DNA of 64,000 nt from Aphrocallistes beatrix (lineage: Eukaryota > Porifera > Hexactinellida > Sceptrulophora > Aphrocallistidae). Below, piece after piece: positions 1-11,700 of the stretch. Within the stretch, counting starts at the first letter, position 1; each line of letters opens with the position of its first letter. A program made the translations under genes and the position numbers. The stretch covers positions 496,001 through 560,000 of the forward strand of contig OY725497.1 in the NCBI GenBank assembly GCA_963281255.1. The letters run 5' to 3'. The notes beneath the pieces were generated by a model that made no database searches, was not told the DNA's origin, and was given only the letters and a program-made list of their open reading frames with translations.

Positions 1-93
1 TCTGCTGAAACCTTTTATAGTGGTTTTTTTATTCATTCAAGCTAGGTTAATTCATTTTTTTGTGGTTGTATTTAGTATGAATATCTTCCTTAG

Positions 94-378
94 ATTAATC
101 CTGATTACGTTGACAAGTTAGAAGCAGAGGGGATGCAATTTGTTGGCTGTGATGCAGAAACTGGGCAACGAATGGAGATAATGGAACTCAAGGGTCACAC
201 CTACTTTGTAGGATGTCAGTACCATCCAGAATATCTCACACGGCCGCTTAAACCATCCCCGCCTTATCTGGGACTCATTCTAGCCGCCACAAATAAATTA
301 GACTCTTTCCTACAACATAATGGGAAGATATCCACTCCTAGTGATCTCGACAGCTCAGATTTCAATTCATGGCCATAG
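94..378 (+). CDS. CTPS: CTP synthase, last exon only (gene enters from the left)
   Basis: CTP synthase makes CTP from UTP, ATP and glutamine in the cytoplasm. Only the last exon is in the window. It starts after a pyrimidine-rich AG acceptor at 92-93 and reads in frame from 94 (INPDYVDKLEAEGMQFVG) to the stop at 376-378. The segment matches the end of the glutamine amidotransferase domain: the RMEIMEL block, then FVGCQYHPEYLTRPLKPSPP, which carries the His and Glu of the Cys-His-Glu glutaminase triad. The short polar tail (HNGKISTPSDLDSS) corresponds to the regulatory tail of animal CTP synthases. The synthetase domain and the catalytic Cys lie outside the window. The assignment is secure; the upstream exons cannot be judged. 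Confidence 0.93.
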   Translation: MNPDYVDKLEAEGMQFVGCDAETGQRMEIMELKGHTYFVGCQYHPEYLTRPLKPSPPYLGLILAATNKLDSFLQHNGKISTPSDLDSSDFNSWP

Positions 379-1167
379 ATAATGAAGGTCTGTAAATTAG
401 TCTAGAATATTCAAAATTGAACTAGTTCCATATACGGATGTCTTACATTGAGGACGTAGAATTGAATCATTCTATTTTAAGCTCAACACTTTTGTATTGG
501 GTTACAGATTGATAATTTAGGCATTCAAAGTGCTCTGCCTTGGTATTTCCAAGGATATTATTATTATTATTCAAATTCTGTTTCATTCTGTTATTTCTCA
601 ATTCGTATGTCGTAATTATGTCGAGTTGTCAGTCTAGGTAAAAATTGCATCGTTGAATCATATGTTCTAACAACACATGATTGCTCATAAAATGATTTCG
701 GTTTAATAATTATTATTTAAAATTAGTTTATAGGCCAGAGGTATGTTGCAACATGTTAATATCTGTTTATGCAAAAAGATTTAGACAAGTTTAGAAACTT
801 CTACCTCAGTATTCCAAAGTTCAATCTAATGTTTTAAAATCAAAAAATTGTCTAATAGTATTGTTTCGAATCACCAATGCAAAATTTATGATTACATCGA
901 TTATATTTTTAGTACACAATGCCTAAGAAACTAGTCAGTTCACTCTACACAGGGAAATCCAGAGAATTTTCGAGAACTGCTGATATTGGCATGATGTTTC
1001 CATATTCGACGGCTATGTCTACCCTTATTATTGCATAATATGATACTATTCTAAGAAAAAGTAAAAATAGTATCACTTTGAATCAACAAATTGGTTTATA
1101 CTTAATGACGTGAGTAGTAATTGCATTTTATCCACACCAGTAGCTTTAGTTTCCGTATATCAACATC
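379..1167. other. Intergenic, 3' flank of CTPS and 5' flank of the UBC-LRR-RRM gene
   Basis: AT-rich sequence with a short ATT run near 558-570. I see no open reading frame with recognisable content, no RNA gene and no clear promoter element. It presumably holds the CTPS 3' UTR and the promoter of the next gene. Confidence 0.5.
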
Positions 1168-4100
1168 ATGTCAAGGCGTGGGATGCGAACGCGAGGCCGT
1201 GGTGGTCGTGGGCGTGGGAGAGGAGGTTATTCACGAGGAGATAAGACGAAAGTAGCACATTTTGAGAAGGTACTTTTCACGCATTCTGAAGGATCAGGTT
1301 CTGACTTAACCAGTCTGGATGAACTCAATTTCGCTTCCTACGAGGCTCAACAAGATGTAACAAAGCTGACTAGCCCGATCAAAAGGCTCTTCAAAGATTA
1401 TATCGAAGTTAAAAACTCCCCCCTCCCTTTCGTTAGCATTTTTCCTCTGACGAATGACTTTTTCGAGTGGAGAGGTAACATCTTCGGTCCTAAGGATACA
1501 CAGTACGAGGGAGGAATATTTCACTTTTGTATCGATTTCCCAGCGAATTACCCTCGTAGCCCACCTAACGTGCGAATGTTGACACGTATCCACCACCCAT
1601 GTGTATCTGGGCAAGTTGTTTCGCTTCCTTTCTTCCCTGAATATGACGGCACTGGACTGATTCCCAATCGATATGCGAATTGGAACCCTGAATACACCGC
1701 CCAATCCATTCTAATGCAGCTCCAAAGTTTGTTGTTTCAGGGTACCGTAGAAACTGCAATGGAAAATGTAGCCTTTGATCGTTATGACCAAGAGAAGTTG
1801 AAATGGCTGACGGCAGTCAAGGGGTCTGTTGAACAGAGTCTGAGGTACGAGAACGGAAAGCATCGCCCGAGACACCCTTGGCCGCCTCAAAACGAACAGA
1901 CTCGTGTTGACACCTATCTCAATGAGAAGATAACTAGCAAACAAATTGGGGCAGAATGGGCTGTCTGCTTCTTCACCAAGAAGACATACGAAGAGGCAGT
2001 TCTCGGTCTCGGGATCAACATCTCTAAGAATGTGCGAACAGGGAAAATCCAGACTGTTTACTGCTCCCCTGACATAATATCTCTGAATGCGTTCAACGGC
2101 CTCAAAATAAAGCAAGCTTTCGGAGAACATTTCTCTTACCTAATTCCGGTATTCGTTACAGATTCGCACTACGCTAAATGCAAGCACCTAGTCAAAACCG
2201 CACTCGCTCGCCTCTACACTGGTTCCCCAACTCTAGAGTCATATCAGGGCGATATGGCTGTTGATTTCTTCCCCAAGTGCTTGATAAAACTCACCCTCCA
2301 GTTCCTAGAGCGTACCGGAGCGAATGCCATGCGATCCCTTAGTGCGTTCGGATACATGCACCGTATGTTCGTACAGCTTGCACTTGAAAGTGCAAAGATA
2401 CAACAGGATTGCAAGCTTGCTGTTAAGCGGTTTGTAGAGGATGCAAAGAATCGAGATAAGGATGCTATTGCTAGCGTGGCAGAACTCTTAATCTTGATGC
2501 TACTATCAGGCGATGCGTGGACTGAAGAATTATGCGTGGCCTATGTAAACGAGACAATGGCTAGGAATGTGTATTGGATCACTAAGCGGTTTCCCAAGCT
2601 GGACACATCTGACCCTAACCCTGAAGTTGATAAATTCCGAGCGGAAAAGAGTTTTGAAGTTACCACTGCCTCTAACCGATTATTGATGATGCTCTTGACC
2701 TTTTCGAATGTTTTCGCAGGTGCCGGACGGACTCCCGAGGATTTAGCAAAGCAGTATGACAATTATTTAGGCAGAATTCCTCCGAATCTTATCGATCAAG
2801 TTATTTCGGAAAAAGCGAAAATACTAGAAGTAACGAGTTACAAGCGTTTCTTCGAGATGGTTAGATACCCAGTCAATACCGACGATGAGATTAATGCGAA
2901 ATTACGCGAGGCAGTCCTCTATTCTGCAACCAAAAAGTATCATCGTGACCGAGGAATCGAGGTAGTGTCGCCAGAAGAGTTTGAGAAACATAGATTAGGC
3001 TCGATTAAACCTCTGAACGAGATGGTTGTCCAGCGTGAAGGTAAAGAGGAACTTTTGGATGAAGAAGATGAGTGGAAAAAGCTGACTGACATTAGATTCG
3101 GATTTTCTGAGTTGCCTCAGGATTATGCTGGCCTACTGAAACCATGGAGGCAACTTTACTTACAGTATTCACTGCAGGAGCTCGTATCAAAACTGAACGA
3201 CAATCCAGACTTTACCAATCTTTACAAAACGACAGAGTTGTGTAGCAATTATATCCAACGATTTGCCATTACCACATTTAGACCAGACAACCTAAAGTCC
3301 CAGTTCTACTTCATAGCCAGGATTCTGCAGAAACTCAACAATCTCTCCCATCTCACAATCGTCAAAGGGGAAGTTGGCCTAGGACAGAAAGGGTTCAAAG
3401 AGCTGATCAAGGGTCTCGAGAATGCTTCTGGTTCCCTACAGGTGCTAGACATGCGCTACAGTGACATCACGGAGACCAGCGTAGCCGCTTTAGCTGAAAG
3501 TCACCTCACTTCAGACCGTCTTTATAAACTAGATTTAGAGGGAAACAATCTCGGATTGAAAGGGACCGAGATGTTGGCTGAGCTCCTATCTAAACACCGC
3601 TCACTTCCTAACCTGGCACATCTCAACCTGCGAGCTTGCCGCATCAATGACCCGGGGATTAAGAAGCTGTCAGAGGGACTGTTAGTGAAGAAAAAGCTAC
3701 GCATTCTGAACCTTAGCAAGAACCACTTCCAAGCATTGGGGATCGCAGCTGTCCTAAAGAACCTCGCCTATAATGACGTCATTGAAGATGTTAACCTGTC
3801 AGAGGTACAGTTCTCTCCCAGCAGCTCTGTCCCTGATTCCCATGAACTCGTGATGGCACTGGAGACACTATTCAAGCTCACAGTCTCTTTAAAGACAATG
3901 AATTTCTGGAAAACGCGAATCGGTGTTTTCTTGAGAGATGGGCCTATGAAGCAATTCGCTAAGTGCAATACCATAGACAGCATGGATCTTGGCTCGTCTG
4001 GCATGACCAGTTACAAAACGCTTGCGATGGGTCTCCTAAACAGTGAATGCTCCCTGCGAGAACTGAACCTTGAAGACAACACCATGAACATGAGTACATT

Positions 4101-5202
4101 TGAAAGTGCACTTCAATTGTTCGATAAAGAGAAGAAAAGGCAACCTTCTAGGGTCCAAATATTAAAGTTATCTGGTAACCAATTCCCCGGCCTCGATAAT
4201 GAAAAACCGCGCAAGTTCTTCGTACGGATCTTCACTGAGGTTTTCTGCGACCTGAAAGAGTTGCACCTCTCCAAATCAAATCTAAGAGACTACAGCATGA
4301 CTCCTCTTTCGGAATACCTCAGTTCGAACCCCAAACTAGACACACTCGACATTTCATTCAATAACATCGATAGACACGGCGCTCGCATCCTCTGCGAAGG
4401 ACTTAAGAACAACACAAACCTCAGAGTTCTGAAAGTTGACCACAACGATTTACATGCGGCAGGTGCCAAATTTTTCGCTGATTTGATAAAATCTCCCAAC
4501 TGTAAGATCACTAACCTCTCACTGTTCTGCAATTACTTCGACGTGCCTGGGATCGTTGAGATTGCATCCGGCCTGAAAGTGAATAAGTCCCTCGATATTT
4601 TGGATCTGGGAATGAACAGAGTTAGGAAACGCGGTGCTGGTCTGTTATGTGAAGCTCTGCAAGAGAACTCAACGCTCAAGACTCTCAAACTTAAGTTTAA
4701 CCTTATTCCAAACGAGTTTTCTATCAAGCTAGTAAAGACCGTGCTCGAATCTAAGAATTCCCAACTTGCAGAACTGTTTTTAGCGGGTAATATTCTTGAG
4801 TATGAGACACTTGTCACCATTGTGGGACTTATTAAGGATGCGAAGAAACCTTTGTACTTTGACCTTTCTCGTCGAGCAGAGTACCTGGATCCTGAAAAGA
4901 TAGAGCGGACAGTCTATCTGACGCCTCTGGCCGCGAACATAAGTCCAGAAATGGTCAAGCGACTCTTCTACACAACCAAATGCGGTGCGATCATTTCCGT
5001 CAAGGTTGAGAAGCATAAAAAGCGTGGAAGCTTCGCCTCTGCGAAGTATTCGCTGGTTGAATTCGCACACAAGGCCAGCGTAGACCTGGCTTTGGACCTG
5101 GTCAACAAGGGGGAGGCCGTCATTGGCTCTAGTCTCCCCATCAGGATTGTTAGGGCTGGTGTTGGAAAGGGAGCCATGCTCGATCCAGCTATGGCTTCTT
5201 AA
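1168..5202 (+). CDS. RGG - E2-like (UBC) - helical - leucine-rich repeat - RRM protein, intronless
   Basis: A 1344-residue single-exon protein that I cannot assign to a named family. In order: an Arg/Gly-rich start (residues 1-24); an E2 ubiquitin-conjugating-like fold (about 68-215) with the strand-and-loop signature FGPKDTQYEGGIFHF, DFPANYPRSPP, then HHPCVSG, and a helix after W172-N-P; an uncharacterised, mostly helical stretch (about 245-720); NLR/RNase-inhibitor-type leucine-rich repeats (about 724-1230, e.g. LQVLDMRYSDITETS, LYKLDLEGNNLG, LDTLDISFNNIDRHG); and a C-terminal RRM-like domain (about 1247-1330; RNP2-like VYLTPL, RNP1-like SAKYSLVEF). The HPN motif reads HPC, and V151-S152-L153 stands where the catalytic Cys-Leu is expected, so it is probably an inactive E2-variant fold. 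RNA binding plus ubiquitin or protein binding is inference. The start is the first ATG and gives the RGG tract directly. Confidence 0.82.
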   Translation: MSRRGMRTRGRGGRGRGRGGYSRGDKTKVAHFEKVLFTHSEGSGSDLTSLDELNFASYEAQQDVTKLTSPIKRLFKDYIEVKNSPLPFVSIFPLTNDFFEWRGNIFGPKDTQYEGGIFHFCIDFPANYPRSPPNVRMLTRIHHPCVSGQVVSLPFFPEYDGTGLIPNRYANWNPEYTAQSILMQLQSLLFQGTVETAMENVAFDRYDQEKLKWLTAVKGSVEQSLRYENGKHRPRHPWPPQNEQTRVDTYLNEKITSKQIGAEWAVCFFTKKTYEEAVLGLGINISKNVRTGKIQTVYCSPDIISLNAFNGLKIKQAFGEHFSYLIPVFVTDSHYAKCKHLVKTALARLYTGSPTLESYQGDMAVDFFPKCLIKLTLQFLERTGANAMRSLSAFGYMHRMFVQLALESAKIQQDCKLAVKRFVEDAKNRDKDAIASVAELLILMLLSGDAWTEELCVAYVNETMARNVYWITKRFPKLDTSDPNPEVDKFRAEKSFEVTTASNRLLMMLLTFSNVFAGAGRTPEDLAKQYDNYLGRIPPNLIDQVISEKAKILEVTSYKRFFEMVRYPVNTDDEINAKLREAVLYSATKKYHRDRGIEVVSPEEFEKHRLGSIKPLNEMVVQREGKEELLDEEDEWKKLTDIRFGFSELPQDYAGLLKPWRQLYLQYSLQELVSKLNDNPDFTNLYKTTELCSNYIQRFAITTFRPDNLKSQFYFIARILQKLNNLSHLTIVKGEVGLGQKGFKELIKGLENASGSLQVLDMRYSDITETSVAALAESHLTSDRLYKLDLEGNNLGLKGTEMLAELLSKHRSLPNLAHLNLRACRINDPGIKKLSEGLLVKKKLRILNLSKNHFQALGIAAVLKNLAYNDVIEDVNLSEVQFSPSSSVPDSHELVMALETLFKLTVSLKTMNFWKTRIGVFLRDGPMKQFAKCNTIDSMDLGSSGMTSYKTLAMGLLNSECSLRELNLEDNTMNMSTFESALQLFDKEKKRQPSRVQILKLSGNQFPGLDNEKPRKFFVRIFTEVFCDLKELHLSKSNLRDYSMTPLSEYLSSNPKLDTLDISFNNIDRHGARILCEGLKNNTNLRVLKVDHNDLHAAGAKFFADLIKSPNCKITNLSLFCNYFDVPGIVEIASGLKVNKSLDILDLGMNRVRKRGAGLLCEALQENSTLKTLKLKFNLIPNEFSIKLVKTVLESKNSQLAELFLAGNILEYETLVTIVGLIKDAKKPLYFDLSRRAEYLDPEKIERTVYLTPLAANISPEMVKRLFYTTKCGAIISVKVEKHKKRGSFASAKYSLVEFAHKASVDLALDLVNKGEAVIGSSLPIRIVRAGVGKGAMLDPAMAS

Positions 5203-5732
5203 GGTGTGAATACGGTCAGTGTATTCTCAGCGATTATTATGCGGTCAACTATTATTAGGATTAGCCTAATTACCGCTGTACATGTGTAGTTTAGTGTGCA
5301 TAGGTTTATTTTGCAAATTACCGGATAGATATTTTGTTATAGTCGACTTAGGTTTTAGGATTGTTTTATTATGGATACGATACTTGATGATTCGTGGTGG
5401 AACATGTATATTACAGTTATAAGTTGATGAGTTTATTCCAACCTAGAATCCTAGATCCTGCAATTCTCTGATGTTTCGCTAACTCTTTTATTTACACAGT
5501 AAATTTAATTTAAGATGCTAGTTCCATAGATTGGTTCAAAATGCTTGGCAGTTAGTAAAACAACATGATACCAAGATTCAAAAGGTAGGAAATGCTGACT
5601 TTGAAGTTTTGCATACATATGGGATGTTGATTTTATTAAAAAAGCTGTTATACAACTGGCGATTTAACCAAATAAGCACAGGATGTAGTAGCTTATGTAT
5701 TCCTAGTCTTTCACTGTTTAACCAGATTAGAG
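5203..5732. other. Intergenic between the UBC-LRR-RRM gene and ECT2L
   Basis: AT-rich up to about 5690. It probably holds the 3' UTR of the upstream gene and the promoter of ECT2L. Open frames on both strands across 5531-5880 have no recognisable content and overlap the first ECT2L exon in other frames. Confidence 0.5.
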
Positions 5733-8700
5733 ATGCATTCTCCGTCGGTGAGTGCATTAGAGCCTGTTCACTCGCATACCAGCTTACGTTCAGCTGGGCT
5801 GTCTCTCTCACAGCTCTCACACCCCTCTCTAAAACAGATGTCAGCGGTCTCAGGAAGCCGCGCGAGTGTGCGTAGCACACACAGTCGAACTCAGCCTGAC
5901 AGCAGTGCTGTCGGGGGGCCTAGTGCTAAGACTCTGTATAGAGAGAGAATGGAGCTGTGTTTAGATTGGTTTAGCGGGTGGACTGATGGACAGAGAAAAA
6001 AGTGAGTTTATGCTATCACGTACAGGAGAACTCGGTTAGCACGTACTCGGGATAAGACGTACTTCGGCTTAGTACGTACTCATTTCACTGAACCAAAATT
6101 CATTTAATATATACTTGTAGATTCCTATGTAATATCAACTCGGTTAGTACGTACTTACGGATGGTACCTACTTTTTCCGCTTCTCGGAGGGCTACGTCTT
6201 ATCCGAGTTCTACCGTATTTACTATTGTTTTATATTTTTCTTTGTGTATAGATTTCTCTCTCGCTTGGGCGTCTGCCTAAAACCTATGGAGCTATTACAA
6301 CTCGCCTCCCTAGTAGAACTTAAAGCTCCGAAAGAACAGTTGGATTTCACTCAAGTTCTCACCAGAGAGATATCCCTACACATTTTATCATATCTAGACC
6401 CCAGATCTCTCAGTCGATGTGCACAGGTATTTACCATTACATCCCAGAAGTTGTAGTAAGAGCATATATGGTTTTCAGTTCATTATTTACATAAAGCAAT
6501 TAATATAAAGCCAACAATTGCAATGTACGTAGGCAGTACAGCAGATGCCGCGGCAAGGTTAATTACGCATTGTTACAAACGATCTAAATACTGCTAAGTT
6601 GTGTATGTATGAAAGACCAGTGCTCACATCGATTCAAATTGATGTTGTTGTTGTTGTTGTTGTTGTTGTTGAATATTTATATGTTCGTTAGCATCTCTAT
6701 AATAATACTCAGGATTAGGGACGTTTTTCCAGGGGGTGGATATCTTTCTCTCTTTCGGTGAAGATACCACCCTCGATCCCTGACCGATGGTGGTTGAGTT
6801 TCTACGGTCCGTGATAGAAGTCATCCTTCTGAGACGGCTCACAGGAATCGGCTTGGGCTGATCATAGACATTCTCCGTTCTCAGACTGGTAGGAATGGGA
6901 GATCTCGGTTTTTCGAATTCTCGGTTTTGCTGTACTACTTCTGATGTATGCTTGTTGGTGTATTCAGTTGATGGCGATGTTCTCATGTACCCTGATCTCG
7001 GTCTCATCTGATCCCCGCGTCTGGCTGTTCGCTCAGCTAAACCCAATTCCATGACAGCTACTTCCATTTCAACGAGTTTGTACTTTAGTTCGTAGGCTTC
7101 ATCTCTTGAGTTTTGGGCTCGAATGTTTGCTCTATTCAACATCTGTTGAAGCTCTTGAATCTGCTCATCCATTTTCATAATATCTTTCTCATGTCTCACT
7201 TCCAAATGTTTCAGTTTCAGTTTTAATCCTTCTTCTCTTTTCAAAGAAGCTTCTAGTTGATCCTCTAGCTCCTTTATCCTCACCATCGCACAAGAATCAG
7301 ACATTGAATCGGATAACGGTGAATCCGAATCGCTTTGGAAAGAGTCACAAGAAATGCTTTTCACAAACCCTTTGATACTCACATCCAAGTTGGTCAATTG
7401 ACACTTTAGATCTTCTATCCAAGACCTTGTTTGTTTTTGTTGACTCTATTTTAAAATATTTTGTAATAAAAGTAAAGTCATACGCAAATCCGTAAACTTC
7501 ACAAATTGAAGAGTTTACTTACATTTTCTGGTGGGATAAGCCCATCAACGACTTTCTTCATTCGATTGAACATTTCTCTCATAGTATGTCTCAATCGTTC
7601 AATTTGGTATTGTTCATCAGTTAGAGTTGAGTCATCTCTCCCCATACTCTCTTCTCCACACCAAAAAGCCTGGAATTAATTTTTATATTAAAATTGATCG
7701 GAAAAAAACTTGACACTAAAATATTAACAATGACAGCTACCTTCATTCTGCTGATTTGCTCATAGATCACATTCCTCAAACTTTCCACTTGATACTCGTA
7801 CTCGCTGCAGCCAGAATAATCCTTGAGATCGTTGATAGGCTGAATCTAGATCATAGTTTTCATAAATTATATTGTCAGAATAATATTTACACATTTTGGT
7901 AGTTTTGTAGATGAAGATATAACTTATATTTCCTTAGATGTAAATTAGCAGTTTTAACAGTTTACCTTGACACCTGGGAAGAGCTGATCTACTATCTCCT
8001 TCATATGGTTTACTTCCTTAGTCATATGGTTTAATTGCTCCCATTTCTCATTTCCGTTCTCGCTCTCTGTAGAATATTTCCTTGATACAATCTGCAGGGG
8101 ACTTATTTCGTCACGAAAACATAGTCCACTCGTAGAGATCTGAGGTTGCTGTCTTTTCATCCGATTAGAATCATATATCTTTTCATCTTTGTAATGGTTA
8201 GAGATTGGTTGCGTGATTTTGCTTGCTGGAACAGCATCAGGGCTATTTGGGAAGGTGTGAGACCGTCCTCGAGTGCGTAATGGGGGCGGGGAAAATTTGG
8301 GTGTTGGTCTGTAGTAGTATGATGGCGCACTGTATTGTGACATTATTTTACTATACTTAAATTCAGATGTATATTCTCCCTCTGTTGATTCCTATATATA
8401 GTGGAGCTGGGTATTAATTAGTTGAGCTTTACTATGCAATCCGATTTATCCATTCTATTGTATTGCTTAACTGTAATGTCGAAAGCCATATTCAATTGAT
8501 GTAGAAAACCAACATGCAAATACAACATTAATTTCATATTATTCCTTTCACGTCAAGTCACATGCATCCCCTCTAAAGACACCTAATCATATTTTATAAG
8601 TTCTACTCTTTTACGTGGGTAAAGCACCGTCGTAATAGTATGGTTTTCATTTGAATGATTTGATTATTTTTTCATTGGATCATATTTCAGTGTCGCAAAA

Positions 8701-11700
8701 GTTCAATTTATTCATGACGCTTGGGAGCAATAATATCGGTTGTTTATCCATTAGTGAGACTATTCATTTAAATCCACTTAATAATTAAAGTAATTGAATC
8801 GTCTATGCAAGCTGACACATCCTGTTTACTCTGACCTTAGGAAAAAGATGTTGATCTGTTCTTGTTGTTTGTTCGGCCACTTCTCTTAACGAGTTGCTAT
8901 TATTAGAAACATACTATAAATCATTGTTTAGTCTAATTGTTTGCAAGTTCAATTGAAATATAATCTTCTTATTTATACCAGTCACAGGGTTTACGTATAG
9001 TTGTTAAAACTGCGTTTATATGTATCCTTTTTATTTGTTAAGGCGTCCACATGTCTCGCTAGCTCTGTTAACATCTGAAATGCTAATTTGAAGGAATTCT
9101 GCAATTCTTGGAACGATTTTTAGGAGATTCATTCACACAGGATATTTTGTTTTCTTCTTGGAAATCAGTTCTTTCGATAGCTTCTTTCTATACGAATTCG
9201 ATGACCTCTCAATAGAATTTATGGTATTTCATAGTGTGACACGTCATGTTTAGTATAGTTTCATTTCATCCTGGTGATAATATGGCATCGGTGCATATTT
9301 GGTTTGTATTTTGCTTAGCTATATATACGTATTATCTAGATAAATGCTGCATGTATATTATATACACATGTTTCCTTTATTGCTTTAAGTTCAGTTATAA
9401 CTGCAAATTCATTTAAACCACTATTCCCATAATAATCATTAATGTATAACATTATAGTTGACGTGATTGTAATTCTTTCTGACATCTAAACTAATAATGG
9501 ATATTACTATAGGTGAGCTGGCATTGGCTCTGGCTCTCAGAACAAGACGTGCTCTGGCAGCCTAAGTGCATTGAGCGAGGTTGGTACTTACACTACTCCC
9601 CTCTCCCCAAACAGTACGGGGCTTGGAAGCAGCATTATGTAGCCTGTCTCCTCGCCCCACCTTCTGGGGTGCATCTCCCTCCCTCAAGCCAACACCTCAG
9701 AATAAAATCTTCCTCACCCCTACTCCCCACAAGAACTGTCCCTATAATCCAACCAGAGGATTGGGAAGATACAGCAAAGCAACAATTCCAGCTTTCCCAG
9801 TGAGTAGCATCAGATCTTTTTTATGAATTAAAAGATAAAATAATTATTCTATGCACTCTAGGTCCACAGATGATCCGCAACTGCAGACTTATACTTTGGA
9901 CCCTTCTCTCCCCTTTTACCTTCCGCCTCAGAAGACTATAAAAGGAGATCACAAACCCTGGTTAGATCCTGATCCGAACCCGGAGGATTTAGAGAAAGGC
10001 TGGCGCTCTCTTTGCGAGGGATCTCTTCCAATGCATCGGAGTGTTGAGTTTCAGAAACACAGTTCCCTGCATCCATCCACTTATAGTGCCGTATCTCGCG
10101 CTTATAGCAAAGCATCTGCCTTTCAATCCCCCTCGAAGACCTATTGGCGACCCCAGACACCACGTAGACCCATGAACAAGTTAACTGACTCCTTGAAGTT
10201 AGAGGAGCAACAAGACACCGATTTTCTCAGACCCAGTACTGCACCTGCTAGTTTGAGTGATCGGGACCGAATGATAGATACCTTTAAACATATCTCAGTG
10301 TCAGCTCTCAGTGTCCACGACTCCCCTTGGTACAAGACAGCAGGAATTCCATCAGAGGAAGGAAACCCCCTCTTCTACGCGCCCCCTTCCCTCTACCACA
10401 ACTCCACCCTCTCTCCCGCCACACGAGACCTCCACTACTACGCGTACCCACACACCGACTACTGCAGCCTAGCGCGCGGACTTCCGACCCTCTACCACCC
10501 ACGACTAGTCTTGTTCCCTTCGACACTCCTGTCATGGCAGCTGCTGGCTGCTGCTGCGCAACCCGATACACTTTGCCTTGTGTTTGATCCCTCTGACGTC
10601 ACACTGTCTTCCTTATCTAGAAAGATTGACTCTCTCCTCGCTGGCAGGATTGCTCGGTCTGTTGCTCTGTTCTCTCCTCTTGCCTCTGATTGCTTTCCTA
10701 TAGGCTCCATCCTTTCATTTGGTCCCAAAGCGAATCTCGTAGACTCTGAATCGTATGAATCCCTCTGGGAAGGGGACAATACTGCAGAAGAATCATCAAA
10801 CTTTATATCATCCCTGAGGAAGTATATCCTCCCGACAGCTCTCGGTTCTCGGATTGATATCTTTTCTCCCTCTCCCCCTCCAGATAAGCTACACCCTCGT
10901 CTCCAGTCCCTATCTGCTCTAGCTAAACTGCTGCAGGTACCTGTAAGCTGTCCTTCTTCCGTCGCAGCTCTATACTCCTTGAGAAATGAGGAGTGGAGCT
11001 GGGTATCTCCTTCACAAAATCCTGAAGACATGTTAGTCAACTCCGCCCCATCCCATACCCCTCCCTCCCTATATTTCCTGATACCCGCCTTCCTCTCATG
11101 GTGTCACCTCGCGGAATCTTGTACCCTCGCTATTCACAAGTTACAGCTACATCTCTCTGGATACTTAAAGCAGGCCAGACACGAGATTATCGGGTCTCTA
11201 GCAGGGAAGATCGTCCACCACGCACTTGCACTCAGTCCTGGCAGTGAAATGGTAGCAATGACCAACACTCTTAGGCCGATACTATTGAAGCATAGCAATG
11301 ACGTCATCAGGGATCAGCTGGATAAGAATGCATTCTGTGATGATGTCATCGGGATATTGAGGCAGGGAGAGGAATTTGAAGAACAGCATCCGATCTTCGC
11401 ACCTGAGGTCTGGCCGTCCCATCTACTCGGTCCTAGTGCAGGCTCTTGTAGCTGGTTTGAAGGGTCACGGCTGACTCAACGTCTCTGCTACCCCATGCTA
11501 TGGGGCCATAACCTCACTGAATGGGGAACCTGCTCTCCTCCGAAGGATAGGCGTGGTCTAGTCCTATGGGAATGGTACCACACCGAGCTCACGTACAGTC
11601 ACATGTTACAGCTGGTATTGCATGAGTATCAGCATCCGTTAAGAGATGCAATGGAATCAAATCATTCTCAACCGCTTGGTCTGACGTCACACGAGTTAGA

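Noticed and set aside
1306..2130. Overlapping reverse-strand open frames opposite the UBC-LRR-RRM gene (also 2541-2762, 3522-5177)
   Set aside because: They are shadows of the long plus-strand coding region, with no recognisable content and mutual overlap.
10492..11040. 182-residue reverse-strand frame within ECT2L exon 4
   Set aside because: It lies wholly inside a well-supported coding exon, has low-complexity content and no family match.
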